DNA from: Batkoa obscura
Lineage: Eukaryota > Entomophthoromycota > Entomophthoromycetes > Entomophthorales > Batkoaceae
Direction of reading: 5' to 3'
Length of the DNA: 64,000 bases
Assembly: GCA_030770535.1 (NCBI GenBank)
Contig: JASVEC010000007.1
Coordinates: 1,240,001 to 1,304,000, forward strand
Shown here: piece after piece, positions 42,801-55,204 of the stretch
Layout of the letters: every line of letters starts with the position of its first letter
Position numbering within the stretch: position 1 is the stretch's first letter
The notes under the pieces: generated by a model
The model's database searches: none
Told to the model about the DNA's origin: nothing
What the model saw: the letters and a program-made list of their open reading frames with translations, nothing else
Program-made: the position numbers and the translations under genes

Positions 42801-44173
42801 CAGTAACATTTGAATCAGATATGTAACAACTGTTGTTGTCTCCTTCAACAAACTGTACATTTCCTAACCACAATATTGAAGCTAAAACTCTATGTATATT
42901 AGTTTGTTCGTCTTCTGATAATCCTATAACCCTCATTGCCTCGATAGTACCGTGATATTCTTCAATATCATCCATTCCATCTACTGTTAAACATTCACTT
43001 TGGCAAGTATACCAGTAACTTTCAGGGCCAGATATTCCAAAAAGATCTAATAGTTTTAATACCCAATTTAATTTACAATAATTCAAAGCTACAAACCTTT
43101 ATACTCTTGAGATGCACCTAAACAAAATTGATAAAATATATGGAAATTTCTTTCATCCTTAATTTGAGCAACGACTCTATTCTATTAATTATTAATATTA
43201 ATTTCAAACTAAAAGTAACTTTATACCTTTTCTAACAAATAATTAGTGATATGGGCTCCAGTTGGCTCACCATGACTGTTAAATTGGATTTCAAGATATT
43301 TTCCCTAAATTATCGGTCAATTGTTTACTTATTGAATATTATTTGTTTCACTTACATGTCGACTTGAATTATTATTTCTCAAAGTTTTTGCACAACCAAA
43401 ACTTTCTAACAACGGATTGGTAGCTAGCACCATATCTTTAACTTGTTTAATAGCATCCGATTTCCCTCCACTCACTGTTGCAATATACTGCATAATCTAT
43501 ACCAAAAATCAATATGTTTTTTAATAAAAATACTACCTTTTTACCTTTTTTGCTGCCTCTATTTTATTTAATAAGTTTTACTTTAATATGTGTTTTTTAT
43601 CATTTTAATATAAATATACCTGTTTTACCAGCACCAGATTCACCACTATCAATAATTAATTATTATATTTATACATTGATATTTATAGTTACCTAATAAT
43701 CACACATTGATTTTCTTTATAGCTAATCATGTTGTAATAAGCACCTTCAGCAATAGCATAAACATGGGGAGGCATCTAGCGTTTAAAATTTAATTAATTT
43801 TATAACATTTACAAAATTTATTATTACTTCTATCCTATTTTTACCAGTATATGATTTTAAAATTTCGTCACTATAAAGACCAAGATCTTTAAAAGGGTTA
43901 ACACTAATTAATACGTGACCGATATAAGTCTAAATTTACATTAGTATTTATATTAAATAGCATATGTTTATGTTACATAAATATCTCCATTAAAAAATCG
44001 TTTTTCCAAGTTCTCGTTGATAGCATCATTATCGACTTTTGACAATAAAGTCATATCAGATACACCCACTTGTTTCTTTTTAAAACTATCTGTCCAATCA
44101 GCTTTTTTTGGTGGCTATATAAATTAGTTTAGTATACTCTTTTATTACATAGTTTATGCTGTTTTTTTACCAT
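39868..44173 (-). CDS. Class I myosin with SH3 domain (multi-exon)
   Basis: Exon 1 supplies only the ATG (44173-44171); the rest is nine or so exons. The motor contains GESGAGKT (P-loop, partly encoded upstream of a 14-nt microexon at 43558-43545), [16 protein letters not shown] (switch I) and DIYGFEIF (switch II). One large exon from about 43046 carries the last third of the motor, IQ motifs ([19 protein letters not shown]), a TH1 membrane-binding region, Pro-rich runs, an SH3 domain (YKAIYDFV...GWWLG...VPSNYLEEL) and a long Pro-rich tail ending [10 protein letters not shown]. The acidic Arp2/3-binding C terminus seen in yeast Myo3/5 is not evident. It should drive actin-dependent endocytosis at the membrane. 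Intron before 43046 has an unusual GTTTGT donor. Confidence 0.9.
43545..43558 (-). other. 14-nt microexon in the myosin-I P-loop region
   Basis: The preceding exon ends ...GGTAAAACAG; the microexon AGGCAGCAAAAAAG follows, flanked by AAATAG and GTAAAA. Joined with ATTATGCAG in the next exon (from 43496) it restores GKTEAAKKIMQYIA, the invariant myosin sequence. Without it the frame would be lost. Confidence 0.8.
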
Positions 44174-45608
44174 TTCGAATTCTTTTATAAATAAAATTAA
44201 AATAAACTTAGGGTTGTCTTAATTTTGACTGAAATTTTGACAAGAACTCGATTGATTGGTGTATTTGATTAAATACTTTGGTGGCTTCCTTTTAGGAACC
44301 TTACGTTTAAGTTGAAATACTTATTAATTGATAAGTTTTACTTGAATACTATCGGAATTTAAAAAGTTTGTATAAAATGATAACAATTAACTTTTGGTAC
44401 TTAATAACTACATTCATTCATACAATAAATTTTATAAATATGTTGTATGTTGTATAAAATAGCAAGAACAATAGTAAACCTTAAAGTTTCGCTAAATTGT
44501 ATTTCTATGGGTGCTTTTTTGAATTTTGGCGTAATATTGCCAGGTATTTTAAAAAAATTTAAATAACGTGAGGTATGGTTATTTTGCCATTGATTGAAAA
44601 TAAAATAAAATAATCGAAGTTAAATTCAAGTTAGTTAATAGAAAAGTTCACTTTAAGAAAATTCAAATATTTAATTAAATCTTATTCTATACAATTTCAT
44701 TATAAGAATTTATTCAATTATTTAAATAATTTCATTTCTGATAGGCAAAAGTTATATTGGACTTCATAAAAAATACATAGGAACGGGTAAATTAGCCAAG
44801 CCTTTGATATCTATGCTATTAGTGCCAAAGCTGTTAATATATTAACAAAAGCTTTCTTCCCAAGCTATATAGTAATGAAAATATTTTTCTGCTTCAGCAT
44901 TTTGACTACTTTTTAATCTACTTAAAGTTCGAACAAGGCATTGGGTAGTCATAATAAATATAAAGCATGCCCATACATCGAAATTAAATCTAAAAAATTT
45001 AAGCTACAATTTTATTATTTCTGCTAATTATAGTCATAGTATCATTTTAAGTTAAGAGTATTAATAGCAATATTCTCAAGTACAATATTATTATGAAATA
45101 AGATTCACTATATCTTATTTAATTTCAAAACATAAAAATACAAAATACTAGACTTTTACTTCTTTTAACAATTTACAAAAAAAGTTGCAAATATCTATTC
45201 AGTTTCGTTGAGCACTGTACCATATAAATGGCGATGTATTTTTTTGTTTAAGAATTTTACTAACTATTCTACTCAAATAGCGCTTAAAAAATGGAAAAAG
45301 TAATGAGATCAAAAAAACATCCCCAAATAGTCATATTTTTGCTTAAAATTAGTCCATAAATTTTTGCAACTTTAGTCTAAATTAGACTGGAAAAAATTAG
45401 TGAATTCTAACAAGTTTTTACTCACCCATATTCATGAATTTTTAAATTTCATTTACAATTGAAATTTCCATCATGGTAATAAAATGTGATTTGGTTGGCT
45501 TAAAGCACATGTTGCTTTTTTGAATGAAATGACAAAAGACAAAAAACAAAAAATAAAGGTCCATTGCTTTGTTTCTCTTATTATTTAACCTAAGTTGATA
45601 ACCTAACA
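44174..45608. other. Divergent intergenic region between myosin-I and GDE1-like gene
   Basis: 1.4 kb. Contains one MITE (45230-45324) and a short coding-like minus-strand stretch around 44760-44960 (36-residue frame MTTQCLVRTLSRLKSSQNAE... followed, after a stop, by a hydrophobic segment) that I cannot assign. No other gene seen. Confidence 0.4.
45230..45324. mobile_element. MITE family A copy
   Basis: A 95-bp member, GGCGATGTATTTTTTTG to ACATCCCC, with AAAT at 45226-45229 and 45325-45328. Confidence 0.75.
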
Positions 45609-48600
45609 ATGAAATTCGGAAAATATATACAAAAGAATCAAGTACCGGAGTGGTCAAGGTTTTTTGATTTAATATTTTTTATCCATGATCTTAGTTTTTA
45701 GATATTATCTATCTTATAAGAAACTTAAGCGTACTATTAAGAGATTGGAAGGTGACATAAATGGCGAAGCCAAAAATAGCATGGGGGCTGTTGAAGGTAT
45801 CACCAATTAAATAAGTATTGAACTTGTAACTTATTTTTAGAATTTAAGAAGTCTTTAAATACGGAATTAACCCGAATTGATGAGTTTTATCAACACAAAT
45901 TAGCTGAATATACTAAAAGATTAAATAATATAAATAATAAATACCAAGAGCAAACGTTGAACATTCATAATAATAATCTTTCCTTAGATACAAGTAATCA
46001 AACTCATACTCTCTTTGAATAATGAATATTTATTATAGATCATTCACATGAGACTGAAGCTAATGAAAAATCGAACAAAGAGAGTTTTGAGCCCCATATT
46101 GAATTAGCTCAGCTTATTCATCATCAAAAATCTCTTTTATCTGCCTTGTTAGCTATTAAATTCCAAACTCTACAGTTGATTCAGTTCAGAGAAATGAACA
46201 ATAAAGGTGTTATAAAAATATTAAAAAAGTATGCTAATTTTTAATGCTCTGGTATACTTTTAATCTTAACTTTTAGAGCAGATAAAAGATTCAATACTTC
46301 AATGTCACCCACTTTTGTTAGCAAAATGGTAATTATAATTCGAATATATTTGAAGTGGTTCATGAAGCATTTTTTAGGAAGAAACTAATAATTTTTTTAA
46401 TTCAACTTCAATCACCGACTTGTTTCAACAAGTTAATGATGTCAGTGATTATATACAAAAGGATTTACAAAAAACGTTAACTTTTTTGGATCCAAGCTCC
46501 AACGATTATTCCAATTATGGTGCTATTGTATTAGAGAAACATCGTTTACTTGTTAAAATATTGCTAGATGATGATGAAACCAAGTTAATATCTTTTTTAG
46601 TTACTATAAGAAAAGACATATCTAAGGATACTAACTCAAAAAAATTCTATAAAGCAATTGAAATCTTATTTGAGCATATATGTTATTATGGGGCTGGAAA
46701 TTGTTGTGTATTTCTTTTAAAAGAATATCCATGGCTATTAGAGGTAAGAGATTTAGATGAGAGATCTATCTTTCATAAGCTAGCCTTGTTTGGCACTTGT
46801 AATAAAGAATTATCTAAAAACTCAACATCACCTCCTTTGAATAGCCCAATTTTAGGTCACATCATCCTTTTAGATAGTAGAGCAAAAAAGAGCATGGGAC
46901 AAGTCTTTTTAAATTCAAATAATAATTCACCTATGCGATTTGAAATCGAAGAGTTATTAAACCATGATAACGAGTCTTCTAATGAATTATTAAACAAACA
47001 GGATAGCTTTTACATATTTGACATCATAACTAACTTTATAACTGAGCATAAACCAGAGCTAATTACTCATACTATGGATATTGACGTTTTTGGTAGAAGA
47101 CCTTTACATTATGCAGCATTAAATAACTTCCCTCTAATTTACACATCCATGGCTAAAGTAATTAATACTATTAGCTCATTAGCTTTTTCTGAGTGGTGGT
47201 ATGACCTTGATGGTTGTAGTCCTTTATTTTATTCAATTTTAAAAGGACATTGCGAAGTACTCAGATCAATTTTGACAATTTTTCCAAAATGCTTAAACAT
47301 TACCCTTACAACTTCAGAGCATGGTCTGCAAAATCCTCTTAGTTTAGCTTGTAGTTTAAATTACCCAGCTGTCCTAAAGATTTTGATTGAGTTTGGGTCA
47401 AATTTGTTTTTAGTGGACGAAGCTGGAGAAAGTGCATTACATATGGCTGCAAGAAGTGGTTTTTCAAATTGTACCAAAATACTTTTAGATGGAGCAAAAG
47501 AAGATGCAGCTGCGTTAATTAATTTAAAAGACCACGAATCTGGTATTACTGCTTTATCTCTAGCTGCTATGGAAGGCAATAAAGATATATGTGAGCTTTT
47601 TATTAGTTTAGGTGCTGATCTTACTATCGAGGATAAAAAATTATGGAGGGCATACGAACATGCTATGTTCCATGGATATATTGAATTAGGAAAACTACTT
47701 GAACCTAAAATTAATGAACAAGATTTACAATTTGTGGAGCATTTAAAGGGTATCAATAAATTAGCTAAATCATTCTCTAGGAAATGTCTTATAAACGAGT
47801 GCGCTGTAGTGTTGACCTTAGGAAGGAATGATATTCGTACAAGTATTGACCCAATCGTGTTCTTTGAGAATAGTGAATTATTGACTGAACTTCAAAATTT
47901 AAAACTAGTAATATCTGTAGTAAACATTAATGATCCTTTAGCCAATATTGATTTACCAGCAAGAGATGAAGAGCCTATTGTTTTACATTGTCCTCATCCT
48001 TCAATGCCACAGATCACATTTGATGTTGTTCCAAGATATAGTAGCAACTGTAGTGAAATACTTGCACGTGGCTCTTGGCAAATTGGAACTAGCAATAAAC
48101 CTCCAGCTGAATCTGTTTCTATAGCTTTACTTAGTGCTAAAACTATGAATGTAATCGGGCATGTTAATTTTGAATGCACCATTGTAACACCCTTTACTCA
48201 TGAAGCAATCGCCCCATCAAGTGTAGAAAGTAAATTCCACAAATCTACTTCTGGTGGCTCTACCAGATTAATTGGACATCGTGGTTTGGGTGCTAATCAA
48301 AAAGTTAAAGGAGAATCTTCATTACAAGTTGGAGAGAATACAGTGTTATCTTTTATTACCGCAGCTTCTTTGGGTGCAGAATACGTTGAGTTTGATGTTC
48401 AACTTACAAAAGATAAAGTCCCAGTTATTTATCACGATTGGACAGTTACAGAATCTGGTTATGATTTACCGATCAATGCGTTCACACTAAAGCAATTCTT
48501 GAGTATTTATGAGAAAGTTTACAAGTTAAAAGATAAACCGGATTTAGAAAAAAGGATGAAAAACTGGGCGAAACCAAAAGAGATAAGCAAAAGATATTCA

Positions 48601-49377
48601 GTGCCGCAAACGGGAGTTAGAAATAGATCTAAGAGCCTTGATCCGTTTAGTCATAATTTTTCTGATATTAAAGAAAAAATGAATAGCAAAGCAGGGTTTA
48701 TCGAAAATGAGAAGTTAAATGAGCAGGTTTTGGTCCGGGTGAAGGGAAACAACCCAGACACTATACAAGCACCATTCACCACCCTAGAAGAAACATTTCA
48801 AGAAGTACCAGAGCATATCGGTTTTAATATCGAAGTAAAATACCCAATGATAGATGAAGCTGAGGAGTATGATATACGTGGCAGTGAAATCGAATTAAAT
48901 GCTTTTGTAGATAGTATTTTATCAGTAGTATATGAGCATTTATCTAAACAAACACAAAGACCAGTAATGTTTTCATCTTTCCATCCTGAGATCTGTCTAT
49001 TATTGAATCTAAAACAAAACCATTTCCCAGTGTTCTTTTTAAATGATTGTGGATACTCCAATATGTGTGATCCCAGATGTAATTCTCTTAAAGCTGCGGT
49101 ATCATTTGCTACTGCTCATCAGCTGGAAGGCGTTGTTATTATCTGTGATCCACTTTTAAATGCTCCTCGTCTAATTACCTCAATTAAACAAGTAGGATTA
49201 AAGTGTTTCACCTACGGATCTAAAAACAATGATTTACCTTCTGTTGCATTACAGAAATCAATTGGGGTCGATGCAGTCATTGTGGTAAGTATTAACAGTC
49301 TAAAAATAAACTATAGTTTAATACATTCTTAGGACTCAGTTGCAGCAGTCTCTCGCAGTTTACAGACCGAAAAGTAA
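45609..49377 (+). CDS. GDE1: SPX-ankyrin-GDPD protein (GDE1/PHO81 type), multi-exon
   Basis: The ATG at 45609 gives MKFGKYIQKNQVPEWSRYYLSYKKLK, the SPX start, split over several short exons up to ~46400. A long exon then holds ankyrin repeats (GRRPLHYAALNNFP; GCSPLFYSILKGH; GESALHMAARSGF; GITALSLAAMEGN) and a C-terminal glycerophosphodiester phosphodiesterase domain. Catalytic residues are present: GHRG, GENT, EFDVQLTKD, HDWT. The last exon (49333-49377) ends DSVAAVSRSLQTEK. The intact GDPD motif favours Gde1, which hydrolyses glycerophosphocholine in phosphate- and choline-related metabolism, over Pho81, a CDK inhibitor with the same layout. The SPX domain senses inositol pyrophosphates in known relatives. 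Which function applies here cannot be proved by sequence. Confidence 0.88.
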
Positions 49378-49802
49378 AGCTGACAATATGCTTTCAGTTT
49401 TTGGCAATATCTTAGTCATAAATAGCGAATTTATCCATTTAATAATCCATATTCTATAATAAAAAATAATATACATTTTAGAACTAATTCTTCCATGTTG
49501 AGAATAACACTGTATTAAATTAATTCAAAACAACATAAAATACTATTGAAATGCTATATGAATGTTTATGAATTCAAAACAGATTTTGAACTTAAATGGT
49601 TGAAAAGTAATTAGCTACTTTGACTAATAAATTTATAGCAGATAATAAAATGAAAAATCCTACAGCACAGATGACATATAAAAAAACAATTGCAAAAAAA
49701 GTTACCTTAAATCACTCCTCAAGTAACATTTAAACATAAAATAGCTTAAATTCCAATAATTGAAATCAAAACACTGCATTTTCAAACGAATGTAATTAAT
49801 TT
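49378..49802. other. Convergent intergenic region
   Basis: 425 bp, AT-rich, no gene seen. Confidence 0.4.
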
Positions 49803-50264
49803 TTATAAAAAGGATAAAAAGGACCACATAGACATAGAGATATTGAGAGTAATTAAAGGGGTTAATATACCCCAATAAGAGGATAAGCATATATTCCAAC
49901 TGATTCCAGCTGTTACTAAAGCTATACTCGCTACTTGAATTTGTTTCTTTACTTTGTCATCATGTTTCCAATCTTGACTAGAAAATTTATAGCTTGGGTC
50001 AACAAACTTTTGATAAAGATAATTATAAATAAAGACCCCTATAAACAAGAAGCTTGATAATAATGCGATGATATATGAAAAGCTAAAAGATTAGACATAA
50101 ATATTAAAAACAATTAGAATTAATGCTTACTTATTATAAACAGTTGGTTCAAAGAATAAAATATTTATAACATGTAATCTATAATTAATTATACTTGTTG
50201 ATATGAATAACAAGGCCATTATTAATGGTCGCACCATCTTTTTTTTAAATCGAACTTGACTCAT
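49803..50264 (-). CDS. Small multi-pass membrane protein, unknown (2 exons)
   Basis: Exons 50264-50131 and 50082-49803 join in frame (GTAAGC...CTTTTAG, 48-nt intron) to 137 residues. Start MSQVRFKKKMVRPLIMAL is basic and then hydrophobic. About four membrane segments are visible; a short polar region around SSQDWKHDDKVKKQ separates the second and third. The second half includes ASIALVTAGISWN and a hydrophobic C terminus. I do not recognise the family. ER or other organelle membrane is possible. The clean intron and retained frame across it argue that this is a real gene, although its codons are AT-rich like the surroundings. Confidence 0.55.
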
Positions 50265-50593
50265 TTTAATCAAAAATAATAGATTTTAAAAATTGCAATT
50301 AATCCCTATTTGCCTAAAATACAAATGAGGATGAACAATCAAAGTAGAACAAGACTTATACTACAATTTTAGTTTGTAATAAAATTCCGGAAAATAATTT
50401 AGATAGTCCAAATAATATTTTGAATATTATTAAAAAATATACCGGTTATTTTATAATTAGGTGACTATAATATACCAATTTTAATAAAAAAAACCACTTC
50501 CTTTAAGACATTATGAAAAACTTTTTATATTTATGTAAAAATAAAGTTTATTTTTATTTTAAAAAAATAAATTCGTATCACAAGGAATAATAA
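50265..50593. other. Intergenic region
   Basis: 329 bp between the small membrane protein's start and the 3' end of desaturase 2. No feature seen. Confidence 0.4.
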
Positions 50594-51781
50594 TTAATTG
50601 GTTAATCGTCCCACTCTCATCGATGACATTAAATTACGTGCCCCATTAGAATGGTCATAAACATCTCCATTGAAAGCTTGAGTGCCATCTTTGCCTAAAT
50701 AGGCGCGTATGTATTTAACACCTCCTGGATGCTCATTCATAAAATTTTCAACATCATGAATCACATTTTCAATTAATATCCAACGTTTGCCTTCTTCCTT
50801 TACCTTATTTTCATATTCTTTTAATGTAAAAGTAGGTAAATCTGAAACATCAACACCCCATTTAATTGTTGCTTTGATTTCATCTAATTTCTTTACTTTC
50901 ATCATGTATGCACCTTTTCTTACTTCGTTTTCAGGGAATACTTTAAGATCATAGCTGAGTCCAATTAAAGAAGCAAGATAGATGAACCACTTAGTAGGAT
51001 CATATTGATAGAATTTGATAGCATTACGATAATCTTGAGGGAATTCGTGATGGAAGTTATGGTATCCTTCTCCCATTGTAATTAAAGCAGTAACGAAGAA
51101 ATCTCTTGGTGAGAGCTTATCATCATAAGAAGCATCACCTAACCAATGAGCTAAAGAATTGATACAGAAGGTAGCATGATGAACGAGGACTAAACGAACG
51201 ACAGCAGAGTAAAAGTAACCTCCTTCCCAGTCACCCCAAAAAACTCCAGGGATAATGGTAGGTAATATGAATCCCATGAATAAAGCTAATGGAACATAGT
51301 TTTGATGTTGGAATTTAACAATGGGGTCCTTTTCGAGATCATCAATTTCTGCTCTACCGATCTTATCGGAGTCTTTCCTGAATATCATCCATCCAACGTG
51401 TGACCAAAGTAAACCTTTCTTTGAATTGTAAGGGTCTTTTTCAGTATCAGTAAATCTATGATGTACTCTATGATCTTTGCACCACCACATAATAGATCCT
51501 TGTACTGCAGCAGAACCAGCAAGCATAAGGAAAACACGTAGAGGGCCAGATGCACTGTAAGACCTATGTGACCAATAACGATGGTATCCTGCAGTGATAC
51601 CAAGTTCAGATAAAACGAAATATAAGGCTGCGAATATAGCGGTGTTGAGCTGTAGCTTAGTTTTGAACATACCATAGGCTGCAATAGCGGGGGTTATCGT
51701 TAATAATAAGGCTTGGGGCCAATTAATCTGTTGCCATAAAGGACGTTCACTTAAAGGGATCTTTTTAGCTGGCTTGGACAT
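50594..51781 (-). CDS. OLE1: Delta-9 fatty acid desaturase with cytochrome b5 domain, paralogue 2
   Basis: 395 residues, intronless, and clearly a recent duplicate of 3438-4625. Histidine boxes HRYWSH, HRVHH and HNFHH and the cytochrome b5 HPGG motif are all intact. Differences cluster in the first ~110 residues (e.g. QALLLTITPAIAAYGMFKTK against QSLLLAITPIIAVYGVSKTE) and at scattered positions later. Both copies look functional. This copy is divergent from the CWC21-like gene. Two desaturases in 48 kb may allow separate regulation or different chain-length preference; that is inference. Synonymous differences are many, so the duplication is not very recent. Confidence 0.95.
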   Translation of the reverse strand: MSKPAKKIPLSERPLWQQINWPQALLLTITPAIAAYGMFKTKLQLNTAIFAALYFVLSELGITAGYHRYWSHRSYSASGPLRVFLMLAGSAAVQGSIMWWCKDHRVHHRFTDTEKDPYNSKKGLLWSHVGWMIFRKDSDKIGRAEIDDLEKDPIVKFQHQNYVPLALFMGFILPTIIPGVFWGDWEGGYFYSAVVRLVLVHHATFCINSLAHWLGDASYDDKLSPRDFFVTALITMGEGYHNFHHEFPQDYRNAIKFYQYDPTKWFIYLASLIGLSYDLKVFPENEVRKGAYMMKVKKLDEIKATIKWGVDVSDLPTFTLKEYENKVKEEGKRWILIENVIHDVENFMNEHPGGVKYIRAYLGKDGTQAFNGDVYDHSNGARNLMSSMRVGRLTN

Positions 51782-53635
51782 TTTAAAAAATAAATAAATA
51801 AAACTTAATAACTTTTTGGAACTTTTATACCTTTATATATTGCAATATATTTTAATTCCTATCCCTTATGACGTTATTTTATAATAGAAACTGCCATTCT
51901 TAGACACAAGCCTGTACACTAAAATAGTTATACTGAGGCTATGAAGTTTTAACCAAACTCCACATAAAAATGAAGGCTAGGGCAGCAAGGTAGCTGAGTG
52001 CTCGTAATGCTTTACTAGCTCTACACTATTGGCAAAGATCTCGAGTTTCCTTGAAATGTTTAGCTTGGCTATTCTAGATAATAAGTCGTAACTTTTTTTA
52101 TGTATTAATAAAGTAGGTTAACTCACTCATAGCTATTAATAAGTCCGTATAGATTTCAATACTCATGAAAGTTAAATATAATGCTTCATCACATATGATC
52201 CTACGGACTCCATTAAAGCATTATTTTATCTGTAAAATAACAGCTACTGTGTTTGAGTTACTTACCACATTCTTCTATTCTCAGATACCAAAAATTCACT
52301 TTACCTTTTATAGTAATAAGGATGAATAAAAGTAGTCCACTTAAATAATAATTTTATTACCAGCTAACGCAAAGGAAAAATAAGTTAGGTAATTTATTGT
52401 AATTTTCCATCAAACCAACTTGATTTTTAAAATCGTTTTTAGACCCTATTAATATTATAATCATTATACATGATTCTCAGACAGGAGTAAATTATACAAA
52501 GAAACTATTATATTGTAATAGTGTTTATTCTTGAACTATTTAGAATAAGGGGATGTTCTAACCTCTTTATAAAAAGATCAATATTGTGTTCAAAAAACAG
52601 ATAACAACAGCAAATATAACATAATGATTTATTCATAATATAATGAAGTGGGTTTGTACTTTTACGGGTTAAGCCTATATGATAATGCCGAAAGCTTCGA
52701 AACAATTTAAATGAAAATAGAAATTCTTAATAAATCTCACTTAATATCTTAAATGGTATAAAATTTTAAGAGTTTAATTAAATTAGTAACCAAAATTAAA
52801 AACAATCTGCTTACTTCATTGACCAACATTTAAATATTTTAAAACTAATACTGTTTAAAATAAACATTAGGCTTTGAAAAATGCTTTTACAAATAATTTG
52901 ACTATAGAATTACTGCTAGAGCAGTCACTAGAGCTACAATAGCTGTATAGGATCTTTATTTTTTAAATGTAAGCAAATATTTAATCAATTTTTCAAGATT
53001 CTGCTAATAGCTAAAATCTTTTTTAAAGCTAATTCAATGATATAACGTTATTTTATAAATACTAGCAATATTGTTCAAATAACTTTTATAGCTGGATTTT
53101 GCTTATCGATTTATAAAATACAAAGTTTTAAATTATTAAAGGGGAATTAGTTAATGGTTTTAAAAAGATGCCAACAGTTATGAATAACTTCATTTTAAAA
53201 ATATATAAAAATTATTCAATAAAAATAATAATGTTAATTTTTTTACAAATTTAAAAGGTATGTTTAAAATATTATAATATAAGAAATAAAGCAAAAACAG
53301 CAATTTATTAAATATAAAGATTAGGCTTTAATAAAATCAGTTAGACAAATATTTTAACTATAAAAACTATCACTAACTACCTCACAAAAGAGTTGTAGCA
53401 GCTATAAATAAAATACTATTGAATATGAGTTTGAGCTGTCACTTTTAAACAATTTTAATTTAACCAAAAAGCTTTAAAGCCAACATACCAGCCCAAAAAT
53501 TTGGTCCTCAAAAACTGTACATTCTAATCATTTGGTCAAATTCAAAAGTTGCAAACGAATTAAAATACTCATTTCAAGCCCAAAACAGTATCTAATTTTT
53601 TTACATTTTTGATTTAACTCCCATATCATTTTAAA
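51782..53635. other. Divergent intergenic region
   Basis: 1.85 kb between desaturase 2 and the CWC21-like gene. A tRNA-like segment at 51981-52056 is the only structured feature. The short minus frame at 52508-52705 shows no recognisable domain. Confidence 0.5.
51981..52056 (+). other. tRNA-like remnant (possible SINE fragment)
   Basis: GGCAGCAAGGTAGCTGAGTG resembles a 5' acceptor arm plus A box (TRGCNNAGTGG). GATCTCGAGTTTCC about 45 nt later resembles a B box. The acceptor stem does not close and no cloverleaf forms, so it is probably a tRNA-derived remnant. Only one copy here. Confidence 0.3.
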
Positions 53636-54653
53636 ATGTACAATGGAATAGGTTTAAACACAGCACGAGGATCAGGTACAAACGGGTATGTAGTGAAGAA
53701 TCTATCGAATGTGAAACCAAGAAGTAAGCGAGAGGATAATGAAGAGAATAGCAATTCAACTTTGTTGCCTAATCGTAAACCAGATAAAGAGATCCTTTTG
53801 CATGAAAAAAAGAGAAAGATTGAAGTAGAGTGTATGGAATTGCGAGTCGAGCTTGAGGATGAAGGGTGAGCCTTATTTTTTTAATATTGGTTATTTTATA
53901 ATAGTTTATAGTCTTGAAGAAGAAGATATCGATGATAAAGTAGATGCGCTTCGACAAAAGTTATTAAAAGAGCTTAGTAAGGGATTAACAAAAAATGATC
54001 AAAAGCAAATCGAAGCGCATGAAGTTCATAAGCTTGCCGAGGCAAAATTGAAGCAAAATAAAACTATGATGAAGGCTCTTGGAATTAAAGAAGACGACTT
54101 GGATGTAGGCGAATCTTTAGATCAAGAGCAGGAAGAAGTTAAAGAGATTGTGGAACCTATTAGGCGTGAGGTGAATTACCGTGATATGGACAGGGAAAAT
54201 GATTATGACTATGGAAGAGATAATAGGAGAGGTGATAGAAGGGAGTTCAGAAGAGAATATGTAAGAGATGATAGGAGATATAATCGAAGGGATGATAGAA
54301 GAAGCGACTGGAGAGATAGCCGAAGAGATAATAGAGGATATGACCGTAGAGACAATCGAAGAGAATACCGAAGAGAATATGAAAGGGAACCTACGCATAA
54401 GAGAGCTGATGTTGAGTCTGAATCACGCTCTGGGAAAGAGGCTGATACTATTCATGAAAGAAAAGAAAGTGTAGATGGCGAAGCTAAAGAAAGAAATCCA
54501 CAGGTTAAGCATTTTAAAAAATATTCTCCTACCCCTTCACCTGAACCTGAATCAAGAGAGAAATATGATCCAAAACCTCATACTCCTCTTGGCTCACCTA
54601 GAGGTAATTATCGTAGAGGCTCTTATAGATCTCCTTCTCCAAAAAGAAGTTAA
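53636..54653 (+). CDS. CWC21: CWC21/SRRM2-like pre-mRNA splicing factor (2 exons)
   Basis: Exons 53636-53865 and 53912-54653 join to 323 residues. The start [19 protein letters not shown] is the signature of Cwc21/SRRM2, which reaches into the spliceosome catalytic centre. The cwf21 domain follows: [19 protein letters not shown], then [18 protein letters not shown], spanning the intron. The C-terminal half is a long Arg/Asp/Tyr-rich run (DRRxxRRDxRR-like) plus a Ser/Pro tail ending SPSPKRS. That tail makes it longer than yeast Cwc21 (135 residues) and closer to the animal SR-related form. In the splice join the acceptor at 53911 is used, since the earlier AG at 53904 would give a stop. Confidence 0.88.
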
Positions 54654-55204
54654 TGGAATTATATTGAATACGTTTATGTAGCTAAATGATTTTTTAAAGT
54701 TATCATTTGAATAAAGCATCAGTAGTTTATTTTTTATTTTGTTATATTAATATTGTATAGATTTAAAGTCCTTGTTTCTGCTATTTATTCATTAACTTTT
54801 AAACTCAAAATACTTTACAATCAATTTAAGAGAGTACAATAGTATCCCTCAACTTTAAAAATAAAGTTTGTTAGTGTATCTTTTTATTTGGGACTCTAAA
54901 TCAAATTGTTAATATCATTAATTTTTTTACATATTCTAACCCTTTTACTTATTTTATTTCATTATAGTATGGTCTATAGTCTATAATTTATAATCTATGG
55001 CAATAATTATTTTAGTTTGTAATAAAACTTTTAATAAAGAATTCCAACAATGATTGGGTTGTCAGAAAATTAGAAAAAAAATCAAATTAAATGAATTCAA
55101 TTACTTTTTGAAAGTATTCAATAATCTTAAAGAGAATATAGAAAATCAAAAGTAATCGCTTAACAAATAACATTTAACATTTAATAATTTAATCAATCTA
55201 TAAG
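54654..55204. other. Intergenic region
   Basis: 551 bp, AT-rich. 3' region of the CWC21-like gene and upstream region of the importin gene. No gene seen. Confidence 0.4.

Noticed and set aside
45442-45657. 71-residue minus-strand ORF
   Set aside because: Overlaps the SPX start of the GDE1-like gene on the opposite strand and has no features of its own.
51981-52056. A functional tRNA
   Set aside because: A- and B-box-like words are present, but the acceptor stem and anticodon arm do not form a cloverleaf.
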